This document shows positions 36,049 through 61,466 of a stretch of DNA of 61,466 bases, piece by piece. Location: positions 348,217 to 409,682 of the forward strand of contig BJOX01000002.1 of assembly GCA_009731375.1 (NCBI GenBank), given 5' to 3'. Positions within the stretch are counted from its first letter, which is position 1, and each line of letters starts with the position of its first letter. Made by a program: the position numbers and the translations under genes. Source of the DNA: Paulinella micropora. Its lineage: Eukaryota; Cercozoa; Imbricatea; Euglyphida. The notes beneath the pieces are model-generated. The model had not been told where the DNA came from. It did not search any database and was given only the letters and a program-made list of their open reading frames with translations.

Positions 36049-36102
36049 AAAGGTCTTATCTATCTATCTATATCTAGCTATCTATATCTATATCTATATC
36101 TA

Positions 36103-36153
<51 letters not shown>

Positions 36154-36203
36154 ACCTATCTACCTATCTATCTATCTACCTATCTATCTATCTACCTATC
36201 TAC

Positions 36204-36286
<83 letters not shown>
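36049..36286. repeat. (TATC)n microsatellite
   Basis: Tract directly upstream of the truncated LINE-2 copy; the same repeat follows the full copy. Confidence 0.95.
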
Positions 36287-36287
36287 A

Positions 36288-37180
36288 AAAAAACACATCG
36301 AGAGCCATAACAAACGCTCCCCTATAGACCAAAATGAATCAAAGTCTATGTGAAAGAGGGCGAGCAGAAGCCTAAGGGACAGTCAGTTCATCGACCATCC
36401 CTGCTTGACACTGCAAACGATTGGCAACTCCAAACCCAATACACCGGTTCTGAGCAAGCCTTTCCTGTCCACATTTGTGTCACTGACCTCCGCCCCGATA
36501 TCGTTGTCTGGTCACTGTCTACCAAGATATGTATTCTGATCGAGCTAACGTGCCCGGTCGAGGAAAACATCCTTGACGCACGAGCATACAAGACCAACCG
36601 ATACAACGAGCTCAAATCTCAAATCGAGGACAACGGATGGACCTGCCACCTTCGACCAATCGAATGCGGGGCTCGCGGCATGGTATCGTTCTCTGTTCAT
36701 CGATGTTTCCGCGCCTTGGGTTTTTCCCATCCCCAATCCAAATCCCTTTGCTTCAAGCTATCCTCCTGCGTAGCTCGTTGCTCTTTTGCGATTTATCGCT
36801 CCTGTGCAGTCAAAAATTGGACTAATCTTCCTCTAGTCCGTATTGGTGACTGCATTCCATCATAGCCGTCCAGTGTTGCATAGCCCGGGCTAGGTCCCTG
36901 CGGGGGTTTAGGCCTCATACAATGTCATCATTGTAGCTTGCGCAAGCTTACGGTGCTCAAAACACTTGGACTAACGGCTTCCTTTTCTTTCTCTTCTTCC
37001 TTATCCTCCCACTCTCCATTCCTAGATTGCCTTTTTCTTCAACGTCCTTCCTCCTCTTCTTTTTCCAGAACACAGTCTACCCGTGATTCCCATCCCGGAC
37101 ACATGCACAGTACACAAATTATTGTTTGATGTGAAACTGCGTTCCTTTGCAAGGACTACATTCCTTTGCGACATCTCATC
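36288..37180 (+). mobile_element. LINE-2, 5'-truncated copy
   Basis: Nearly identical to 40,186-41,076, the last 0.9 kb of the full LINE-2, ending in TTTGCGACATCTCATC. The 5' end is cut off inside the ORF and lies against (TATC)n, as expected of incomplete reverse transcription. Confidence 0.88.
36350..36865 (+). pseudogene. LINE-2 C-terminal endonuclease fragment
   Basis: Encodes the end of the LINE-2 protein (PDIVVWS, IELTCPVEENI) but lacks the reverse transcriptase. Relative to the full copy, three bases are missing near 36,350. Confidence 0.85.
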
Positions 37181-40100
37181 CATATGTGACCCCGTCGCGG
37201 CGATAAAGCGCGGCAACCAAACCTTTCTCCTTTTTCTTCTTGGGCTGACAACCCTGGCTTAAACGAAGAGGCTTGCTTCCCCTAAGTTAAGCCGTAAGTT
37301 ACAAAAACTACATGCGAAAACCTACCGACGCACCGCTATTCCCTCCGGAGTGGCCGCCGTCACCCTCCCAGTGCGTGCTCTGCACCGCCTGAACCCCCTG
37401 GAGAAGATTTTGCTCATGTTCACCCTTACGAAGACCTTTCGGGCCTCCTCGAAAAGAAGAGCCCAAAAGCGCACGTCCATCCGGACTACAAGTCGCAACC
37501 CGGCATTATCAACCTGGATTCCACCCACTGTGTTGACGCCGAGACATACTCCCATTTCGTCCATCGGACAAGAAGTGCCCCGAAAGAACCAACCGAAAGA
37601 AGAAAACGCCTGGTATTGCCATCAACACCAAGCGAATGGAAAGGCATTGAAGAAGAACTCCAATCCGCACTCCCTCTCATCCTCCCCTCCTCTCTCATCA
37701 AATGCCTGTCATGTGACGAAGCAGTAGCGAAATTTGAAAGATATCTCTACGACTTCATATCACAACGGGTAACAAAAACACAAGAACAAACTCATGAGCG
37801 AAAAAACCGCCACGTAATCCGGCTCCAAACAGAACTCACGCAGAACCGACAACAAAAACTGATCCAAAAGAGACATCTGCGAGATCTCAAAAGGGCAGGT
37901 TCAATTCCAGCTGCTGTTGCAAAAAGCCTGCAAAAAACTTGGCGAGTATTATTGAAGACCGGTAACCGCCTCCGCCGTCGTCTCAAGGAAGCAACTTTAA
38001 GCTCCGCTCAACGACAAGCAAATACACGCTTCCGAACTGACCCTCATAAGTTTGCCAAAAATCTGTTTCATCCCCCCTCAACCCAAACCACTTCCTCCCT
38101 ATCCAAAGAAAACTGTGACTCCTACTTTCCCAACCTATACAAAGACGCTAATCGTGAACAAACCTACGTGCCCTTACCTGAAATGAATCGCCCGCCTCTA
38201 CCAACTGTCCCCTTTGACCTCAAGCCACCGTCCTTCTTGGAAACCAAAAGATCTGTGTTTGCCAAGCGTAATGGTGCAGCCCCTGGCAGAGATGGTATTA
38301 GCTACCTTGTTTACAAGAGACTTCCCACCGCTTTACTTTTCTTACACAAACTCATTGTCAAGTGTTGGACAACGGATGTAGCTAATAGCTGGGCCCAAGC
38401 TGCTATCTCCCTCCTTCATAAGGACGGCGATCCACTTCAGGCCTCAAACTATCGTCCGATTGCTCTGACAAGCTGCTCGGGTAAGGTATTTTTCTCTTTG
38501 TGGTCAAAACGCCTAGAGAGTTTTTTGCTAGATAACAAGTACTTTGACAGAGCAAAACAAAAAGGTTTCCTCCGTAACGTTGCAGGATGCCCCGAGCACA
38601 TTGCTACTACAAAAGCTACCATCAGAAATGCAAAAGATCACTATCGCCAACTGGTCATAGCATGGATTGACCTACAAAACGCTTTTGGAAGCGTAAACCA
38701 CAACTTGATCCAGTTCGCTCTCTGGTGGTACCACGTGCCCCCTATGTTTGCTCGCATAATCTTTTTATACTACGAACTCTTAGTAGCCACAATCGAAGGG
38801 AAAGATTGGTCATCAGAACCCTTTGTTTTTGCTGTTGGCGTTTTTCAAGGATGCTGCATTTCTCCTCTCCTTTTCAACATAGTTTTCAACCTACTCCTTG
38901 ACCTCCTATCATCCTTGACCAAAAACAACGGTTATCATTTCAAGCATAAGACCTCAACAGATGAAGTCATCGTGCACGAAGCTGCTTATGCTGACGACCT
39001 CAAACTACACTGCCGATCCCCGAAACACTGTCAATCGTCCATCAACATGATTGACAAATTTCTGTCATGGTCCAGAACAATGGCCGCGAAACCGCCCAAA
39101 TGCAAAAGCCTTGCTTTCAAATACTGGACTAAAGCCGACGACTATAAGGGTCTCAAACGATTATTGCCGATCTCGTTCCCACCCTTCGACCCCGCCCTTA
39201 CTATTACTGGCAAACCGATTGACTTCATCGCTGACAAGCCTTTCAAAGACCTCGGATGGATTGTCTACCATGACCTCAGCGAAAACGAACAACGTGCAGC
39301 AATCCAAAAGAAGTTCATTCTTTCTATGCAAGCCATCGATAGCTGCTCGATCAATGGCTTTATGAAATTTTGGCTATACCAGCACTACGCTGTCCAGTCA
39401 CTTGCCTGGCCATTTCTCATTTATGACCTCTGCTTATCTTTCGCCAAAACCCTTGAGAAAATTGCGACCCGCTTCCTCAAAAAATGGGCCAATATCTACA
39501 AAAGAGCTCTGGTCTCTTGCCTTTACCGCCCACGCTCGAAATTCGGTCTACAGCTCCAATCCATCGTCTCTTTTTACCAGCGACTTCAAATCAACCGTGC
39601 TCAAATGCTGAAGTACTGCCCAGATAAACACCTCTCGTCCATTTATGCGATGAACCTGACGAAACACGAAACATTTCGAACTATCTGGAAACCAGAGCCT
39701 GTGCTCGAAAAGCTTGAGGCACAAGTTGATTTTGAATTCAAACATCGAGGCCAATCCGATCATCTCGGACTTGGCCATGGTCGCTACCCAAAAGAACATT
39801 CCATCACAGACCGCAAAGACAGGGTTTTAGAATTAGCTGCTGAGACAATACTTGAGACAACCACAGTGCATGACATGGACAAAGCCATGCAAGGGTGCTT
39901 CCTTCGTTTTGAAGACGCATGCCCCTTCGACCTCTCCTGGGCTCGCCTCATCGGAACCCGTAATCCCCGTTTAATCTCTTGGGTCATCAACGCAAGCACA
40001 AACTCGGTTATTACCCCCGACCTTAGACGTCTGTGGGGAATCATTCCCAACAACAAGTGTGCCCTCTGTTCTGGTCAAGCACATCTATGCCACATCCTCT

Positions 40101-41076
40101 CCGGTTGCCATGTTGCCCTCAAACAAGGCCGCTATACCTGGCGTCATGACTCTGTGCTCTGCACTATTGAAGCTCCCCTTCAAAAACACATCGAGAGCCA
40201 TAACAAACGCTCCCCTATAGACCAAAATGAATCAAAGTCTATGTTTGTGAAAGAGGGCGAGCAGAAGCCTAAGAGACAGTCATTTCATCGACCATCCCTG
40301 CTTGACACTGCAAACGATTGGCAACTCCAAACCCAATACACCGGTTCTGAGCAAGCCTTTCCTGTCCACATTTGTGTCACTGACCTCCGCCCCGATATCG
40401 TTGTCTGGTCACTGTCTACCAAGATATGTATTCTGATCGAGCTAACGTGCCCGGTCGAGGAAAACATCCTTGACGCACGAGCCTACAAGACCAACCGATA
40501 CAACAAGCTCAAATCTCAAATCGAGGACAACGGATGGACCTGCCACCTTCGACCAATCGAATGCGGGGCTCGCGGCATGGTATCGTTCTCTGTTCATCGA
40601 TGTTTCCGCGCCTTGGGTTTTTCCCATCCCCAATCCAAATCCCTTTGCTTCAAGCTATCCTCCTGCGTAGCTCGTTGCTCTTTTGCGATTTATCGCTCCT
40701 GTGCAGTCAAAAATTGGACTAATCTTCCTCTAGTCCGTATTGGTGACTGCATTCCATCATAGCCGTCCAGTGTTGCATAGCCCGGGCTAGGTCCCTGCGG
40801 GGGTTTAGGCCTCATACAATGTCATCATTGTAGCTTGCGCAAGCTTACGGTGCTCAAAACACTTGGACTAACGCTTCCTTTTCTTTCTCTTCTTCCTTAT
40901 CCTCCCACTCTCCATTCCTAGATTGCCTTTTTCTTCAACGTCCTTCCTCCTCTTCTTTTTCCAGAACACAGTCTACCCGTGATTCCCATCCCGGACACAT
41001 GCACAGTACACAAATTATTGTTTGATGTGAAACTGCGTTCCTTTGCAAGGACTACATTCCTTTGCGACATCTCATC
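37181..41076 (+). mobile_element. LINE-2, long copy, RLE class
   Basis: Starts right behind the truncated copy and ends in TTTGCGACATCTCATC followed by (TCTA)n. It carries one long ORF with C-terminal endonuclease and a 300-bp 3' untranslated part. Head-to-tail arrangement of two copies inside a (TATC)n tract. Confidence 0.85.
37298..40762 (+). CDS. LINE-2 protein: reverse transcriptase with restriction-like endonuclease
   Basis: The frame is open from just after TAA at 37,295 to the stop at 40,762. No ATG lies near its start, so translation may begin at a non-ATG codon or in lost 5' sequence. The N-terminal part has YSLRSGRRHPP and a basic stretch. The reverse transcriptase has GAAPGRDGISYLVYK, ASNYRPIALTSC, AWIDLQNAFGSVNH, FQGCCISPLLFNIVF and YADD at 38,987-38,998. 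A CCHC knuckle (CALCSGQAHLCHILSGC, 40,058-40,109) is followed by a PD-(D/E)XK-type nuclease: RPDIVVW, then ILIELTCPVEENI, then KTNRY. This layout is that of the R2/R4/NeSL-like RLE group, which cut the target with this nuclease and prime reverse transcription there. Confidence 0.92.
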   Translation, partial: VTKTTCENLPTHRYSLRSGRRHPPSACSAPPEPPGEDFAHVHPYEDLSGLLEKKSPKAHVHPDYKSQPGIINLDSTHCVDAETYSHFVHRTRSAPKEPTERRKRLVLPSTPSEWKGIEEELQSALPLILPSSLIKCLSCDEAVAKFERYLYDFISQRVTKTQEQTHERKNRHVIRLQTELTQNRQQKLIQKRHLRDLKRAGSIPAAVAKSLQKTWRVLLKTGNRLRRRLKEATLSSAQRQANTRFRTDPHKFAKNLFHPPSTQTTSSLSKENCDSYFPNLYKDANREQTYVPLPEMNRPPLPTVPFDLKPPSFLETKRSVFAKRNGAAPGRDGISYLVYKRLPTALLFLHKLIVKCWTTDVANSWAQAAISLLHKDGDPLQASNYRPIALTSCSGKVFFSLWSKRLESFLLDNKYFDRAKQKGFLRNVAGCPEHIATTKATIRNAKDHYRQLVIAWIDLQNAFGSVNHNLIQFALWWYHVPPMFARIIFLYYELLVATIEGKDWSSEPFVFAVGVFQGCCISPLLFNIVFNLLLDLLSSLTKNNGYHFKHKTSTDEVIVHEAAYADDLKLHCRSPKHCQSSINMIDKFLSWSRTMAAKPPKCKSLAFKYWTKADDYKGLKRLLPISFPPFDPALTITGKPIDFIADKPFKDLGWIVYHDLSENEQRAAIQKKFILSMQAIDSCSINGFMKFWLYQHYAVQSLAWPFLIYDLCLSFAKTLEKIATRFLKKWANIYKRALVSCLYRPRSKFGLQLQSIVSFYQRLQINRAQMLKYCPDKHLSSIYAMNLTKHETFRTIWKPEPVLEKLEAQVDFEFKHRGQSDHLGLGHGRYPKEHSITDRKDRVLELAAETILETTTVHDMDKAMQGCFLRFEDACPFDLSWARLIGTRNPRLISWVINASTNSVITPDLRRLWGIIPNNKCALCSGQAHLCHILSGCHVALKQGRYTWRHDSVLCTIEAPLQKHIESHNKRSPIDQNESKSMFVKEGEQKPKRQSFHRPSLLDTANDWQLQTQYTGSEQAFPVHICVTDLRPDIVVWSLSTKICILIELTCPVEENILDARAYKTNRYNKLKSQIEDNGWTCHLRPIECGARGMVSFSVHRCFRALGFSHPQSKSLCFKLSSCVARCSFAIYRSCAVKNWTNLPLVRIGDCIPS

Positions 41077-41098
41077 TCTATCTATCTCTATCTCTATC

Positions 41099-41159
<61 letters not shown>

Positions 41160-41184
41160 ATCTATCTATATCTTTCTATATCTT

Positions 41185-41273
<89 letters not shown>

Positions 41274-41275
41274 AC
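41077..41275. repeat. (TATC)n microsatellite after LINE-2
   Basis: Simple repeat directly joined to the LINE-2 3' end. Confidence 0.95.
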
Positions 41276-41324
41276 CTTTCAGTGACAGCTTTGTCAGTTT
41301 GGAGCCAGCCTCTTCCGCACATTT
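41276..41324 (-). CDS. Exon X3
   Basis: Minus strand, acceptor CTATTAG, donor GAAAGGTATAG. In phase 0 it reads KCAEEAGSKLTKLSLK and ends in phase 1, matching X1 before it and X4 after it. The acceptor with AAATG-GC recurs in each unit of the minisatellite just upstream. Confidence 0.5.
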
Positions 41325-41327
41325 CTA

Positions 41328-41363
<36 letters not shown>

Positions 41364-41364
41364 C

Positions 41365-41693
41365 AAAAAAATTTCACGCATATTTCACGCATTTAACGGT
41401 AAATCCGCGCAATTCTAATAGCAAACAAATTTCACGCATTTAACGGTAACTAAGCAGCAAATTTCCACAGCGCATTTCTAATAGCAAACAAACTTTACGC
41501 ATTTAATGGTAATTAAGCAGCAAATATCACAGCGCGTTCTAATAGCAAACAAATTTCACGCATTTCACGGTAATAAGGTAGAAAATTTCCACAGCGCATT
41601 TCTAATAGCAAACAAGTTTCACGCATTTATCTGTAATTAGGTAGCAAATTTCCACAGCGCATTTCTAATAGCAAACAAATTCCACGCATTTAA

Positions 41694-41697
<4 letters not shown>
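41365..41697 (-). repeat. 60-bp minisatellite with repeated exon edge
   Basis: Five or so units containing TTTCACGCATTTAACGGTAA and GCGCATTTCTAATAG. The latter on the minus strand is CTATTAGAAATGCGC, close to the acceptor and first bases of exon X3. Confidence 0.75.
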
Positions 41698-41776
<79 letters not shown>

Positions 41777-41835
41777 GACCGAAAGTTTGGAAGTTGTCCC
41801 ATCTATCTTGACCATAAATAGAAAGATAGATAGAT

Positions 41836-42432
41836 GAGATATCGACTAATGTCAGAAAAAAGGAGCTTCTGATTTCGTCAACCAAGGAAGTCTGTGGGTA
41901 AAGTATTAACCCGATGCCCAGCTAAGCCGTGATGTTTGCACGGAAGGGACTGATACAGGCGATACCAAAGCTCCCTAGTACCAGGCGGGGCCAGGGCTCG
42001 TTCCATAAGCGCCCCTTGCAGAACGAGCTCCCACCTCCATTACAGAGGACCCAGTAAGCAGATGGAGTTTCGAGACTGTTCGACAGTCTAGTATAAACCG
42101 ACAGAGCACTGTGGGTTTTATTCCGGGCTCAACAAGCGAGAAAGGGCACCCTGAGGGAACAGGATTGTGCTTCCCGTCGCTATTTCGGCATGTGACTTAT
42201 AGGCGTATGGCTAGGCACACATAAGGCACCCCACCACGGGCCCAGCACACCCACACCATCCCCTAATTCTCTGTCTGTCGACAGATGGCACCCATTTCAA
42301 AAAACCAAGCCCAAGGGAGGGTCAGTGACACCTCAAGTGGCCTTGGTTCACTCCGTGGAGTAAGTGATGAGATCAACTGATGAGATATCGACTAATGTCA
42401 GAAAAAAGGAGCTTCTGATTTCGTCAACCAAG

Positions 42433-42436
<4 letters not shown>
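41836..42436 (+). repeat. 546-bp satellite: one whole unit and a partial second
   Basis: The unit starts GAGATATCGACTAATGTCAG at 41,836 and again at 42,382. Same unit at 46,210 and 46,756, and in part at 35,376. No protein domain or tRNA promoter seen. Confidence 0.88.
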
Positions 42437-42465
<29 letters not shown>

Positions 42466-42542
42466 GTGAAATTTACCTCTAATATATATCGTTAAATGCG
42501 TCAAATTTGTTTGGTATAAGAACGATAGATAGATAGATAGAT

Positions 42543-42579
<37 letters not shown>

Positions 42580-42732
42580 TTATCTATGTTGTTCTTCTTG
42601 ACCTGACACCAGGAACAAGCGATAAATAGATAGATAGATAGATGAACGAATGGGTATATAGATAGATAGAAATATATATATATATATATATATATAAATA
42701 TATATATATACATATATATATATATAGATGAC

Positions 42733-42780
42733 CTGACACCAGGAACAAGCGCACGTCAAGCAGAAGTGTGTCGGCAGTTC
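42733..42780 (-). CDS. Exon X1, cysteine-rich
   Basis: Minus strand, acceptor GTTGTAAG, donor TGTCAGGTCATC. In phase 0 it reads ELPTHFCLTCACSWCQ, a Cys cluster that could bind zinc with the Cys residues of X3 and X4. The 5' edge recurs upstream (43,000-43,035) and the 3' edge with donor downstream (42,597-42,620), which marks both borders. Another frame is also open, so the reading is provisional. Confidence 0.55.
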
Positions 42781-42796
42781 CTTACAACTATATCAA

Positions 42797-43000
42797 CAAG
42801 GTAAAAAGGAAATAGGGCAGGACAAAAAGGAATTAGGGCAGGACAAAAAGGAAATAGGGCAGGACAAAAAGGAAATAGGGCAGGACCAAAAGGAAATAGG
42901 GCAGGACCAAAAGGAAATAGGGCAGGACCAAAAGGAAATAGGGCAGGACAAAAAGGAAATAGGGCAGGACAAAAAGGAAATAGGGCAGACAAACAGGAAA
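42797..43000. repeat. 21-bp minisatellite, array 1
   Basis: About ten units of GGACAAAAAGGAAATAGGGCA. Related arrays lie at 43,186, 43,857, 45,757 and 48,836. Confidence 0.9.
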
Positions 43001-43065
43001 TAGCGCGTGTCAAGCAGAAGTGTGTCGGCAGCTTCTTACAACTATACCAACAAGACAAACGGAAA

Positions 43066-43130
43066 ACACGTAAATTTGGCGCGCCGCATACGTACTTTTA
43101 TCGGTAACCTGACCGCGTTTTGTGGAGAAG
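43066..43130. mobile_element. GC-hairpin MITE, half copy
   Basis: AATTTGGCGCGCCGCATACG then ATCGGTAACCTGACC, the outer arm of the family at 59,042. The other arm is missing. Confidence 0.65.
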
Positions 43131-43282
43131 AGCGATGAAAAAATTGATTAAGTAAGTCAGTAAGTAAGTAAAGTGGCATTCCGACAGGACAAAAAGGAAA
43201 TAGAGCAGGACATAAAGGAAATACGAAAGGGACAAAAGGCAAAGAGGGGGTGGGAGGACAAGGAGGGAGGAAAAGGGGAGGG

Positions 43283-43594
43283 GGGGGGGGGGGGGNNNNN
43301 NNNNNNNNNNNNNNNNNNNNNNNNNNNNNNNNNNNNNNNNNNNNNNNNNNNNNNNNNNNNNNNNNNNNNNNNNNNNNNNNNNNNNNNNNNNNNNNNNNNN
43401 NNNNNNNNNNNNNNNNNNNNNNNNNNNNNNNNNNNNNNNNNNNNNNNNNNNNNNNNNNNNNNNNNNNNNNNNNNNNNNNNNNNNNNNNNNNNNNNNNNNN
43501 NNNNNNNNNNNNNNNNNNNNNNNNNNNNNNNNNNNNNNNNNNNNNNNNNNNNNNNNNNNNNNNNNNNNNNNNNNGGGGGGGGGGGGGGGGGGGG
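43283..43594. other. Assembly gap bounded by G-runs
   Basis: A G-run, 279 N (43,296-43,574) and a second G-run. Confidence 0.95.
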
Positions 43595-43850
43595 AGGCTT
43601 AATAGGACAGACAGACAGACAGACAGATAGACAGACAGACAGATAGATAGATAGATAGATAGATAGGTAGAGAAATAGGTAGAGAGAGAGAGATAGATAG
43701 ATAGATAGACAGATAGATAGTTTAGATAGATAGATAGATAGATAGAAGTAGATAGATAGATAGATAGATATATAGATAGATAGATAGATAGATCGACAGA
43801 CAGATAGATAGAGACAGACAGATAGATAGATATAAAGTGGTACGTTGCTG
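43595..43850. repeat. (GACA)n/(GATA)n microsatellite
   Basis: Tetranucleotide tracts only. Confidence 0.93.
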
Positions 43851-43856
43851 TGTGAA

Positions 43857-44070
43857 AAGAGCAAAAAGGTAATAGGGAGGGAAAAAAGGCAAGGAAAAAA
43901 AGGGAATACGAAAGGACAAAAAGGTAATACGAAAGGGAAAAAAAGCAATACGAAAGGACAAATAGGTAATGGTAGGGAAAAAAGGCAATACGAAAGGAAA
44001 AAAGGCAATACAAAGGGAAAAAAGGCAATAAAAAAGGACAAAAAAGCAATACGAATGGGAAAAAGGGAGA
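43857..44070. repeat. 21-bp minisatellite, array 3
   Basis: Units such as AAGGACAAAAAGGTAATACG; diverged. Confidence 0.8.
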
Positions 44071-44189
44071 AAGGAGCAGGAGGAGAAGGAAGCAAGAAGG
44101 GAGGATGAATGGAGGAGGGAGGAACGAGGGTAAGGACGACGACGAGGAGGAGCAGGAGGAGGAAGAGGAGGAGGAGGAGGATTAGGTCT

Positions 44190-44311
44190 CTTCTGTACCA
44201 CCGAGATTTCCGGGTTCTGGGTATGAAAGTGGCACCGCAGGCCAGGCTTTTCAGGGAGCAAACCCAGAAGGCGGCCCCAGAAACCCGGAATTCTGGGTGG
44301 TGTAGAACGGG
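44190..44311. mobile_element. MITE with 30-bp inverted ends
   Basis: TTCTGTACCACCGAGATTTC at one end and, inverted, TTCTACACCACCCAGAATTC at the other, each continuing into CGGGTT-CTGGG. Single copy in the window. Confidence 0.65.
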
Positions 44312-44334
44312 CCTTGGGAGGAGGGGAAGGAGTC

Positions 44335-44376
<42 letters not shown>

Positions 44377-44500
44377 GTAGGTAGGTAGGTAGCTAGATAG
44401 ATAGATAGATAGGTAGATAGATAGATAGATAGGTAGGTAGGTAGATAGGTAGATAGATCGATAGATAGATAGAGGTGGTACGGTGCGATGGACTTGTCTT

Positions 44501-61466
<16,966 letters not shown>

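Noticed and set aside
41795-41825. A 23-bp micro-exon (MGQLPNF) on the minus strand
   Set aside because: Splice-like borders exist, but it does not keep phase between X1 and X3 and is too short to support.
42375-42420. Hammerhead ribozyme in the 546-bp satellite (CTGATGAG followed by GTCAGAAAA)
   Set aside because: CTGATGAG is present, but stem II and the CGAAA core are not in the right place and no matching stem I/III was found.

Overview
The window is nuclear DNA of a eukaryote with a large, repeat-rich genome. It shows split genes with GT-AG introns, non-LTR and copia-type retrotransposons, a tRNA-derived SINE, foldback MITEs and a very high load of micro- and minisatellites. I cannot name the species. 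A repeat-rich protist or alga fits, but nothing here fixes the lineage. Runs of N mark assembly gaps, many of them directly beside homopolymers.

Layout. 0.2-5.3 kb: an intact one-ORF LINE (APE endonuclease plus reverse transcriptase) ending in (ATT)n. 5.4-9.4 kb: copies of an unnamed repeat, partly an assembly duplication. 9.6-11.0 kb: plus-strand exons that each encode one 28-residue leucine-rich repeat. 12.7-26.9 kb: a copia element on the minus strand, interrupted by a second complete copia element (16,349-26,106) with a perfect CTAAT target duplication. 28-36 kb: SINEs, MITEs, microsatellites and scattered minus-strand exons. 36.3-41.1 kb: a second LINE with a C-terminal restriction-like endonuclease, plus a 5'-truncated copy. 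41-44 kb: more minus-strand exons and 546-bp satellite units.

44.5-61.5 kb: the main host gene. Seventeen short minus-strand exons join in phase to give the AWS, SET and post-SET domains of a Set2/SETD2-like histone H3 lysine-36 methyltransferase, plus flanking parts. No single long open frame shows it, because the exons are 43-144 bp and the introns are almost wholly simple repeats.

The most unusual observation concerns those introns. Many hold extra, partly decayed copies of the exon edge with its splice site, embedded in the microsatellite that borders the real exon. Copies of a 5' edge lie in the upstream intron and copies of a 3' edge lie in the downstream intron. The same pattern recurs around the exons at 30-43 kb. 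It suggests that introns have grown by repeated duplication of 'exon edge plus microsatellite' units.
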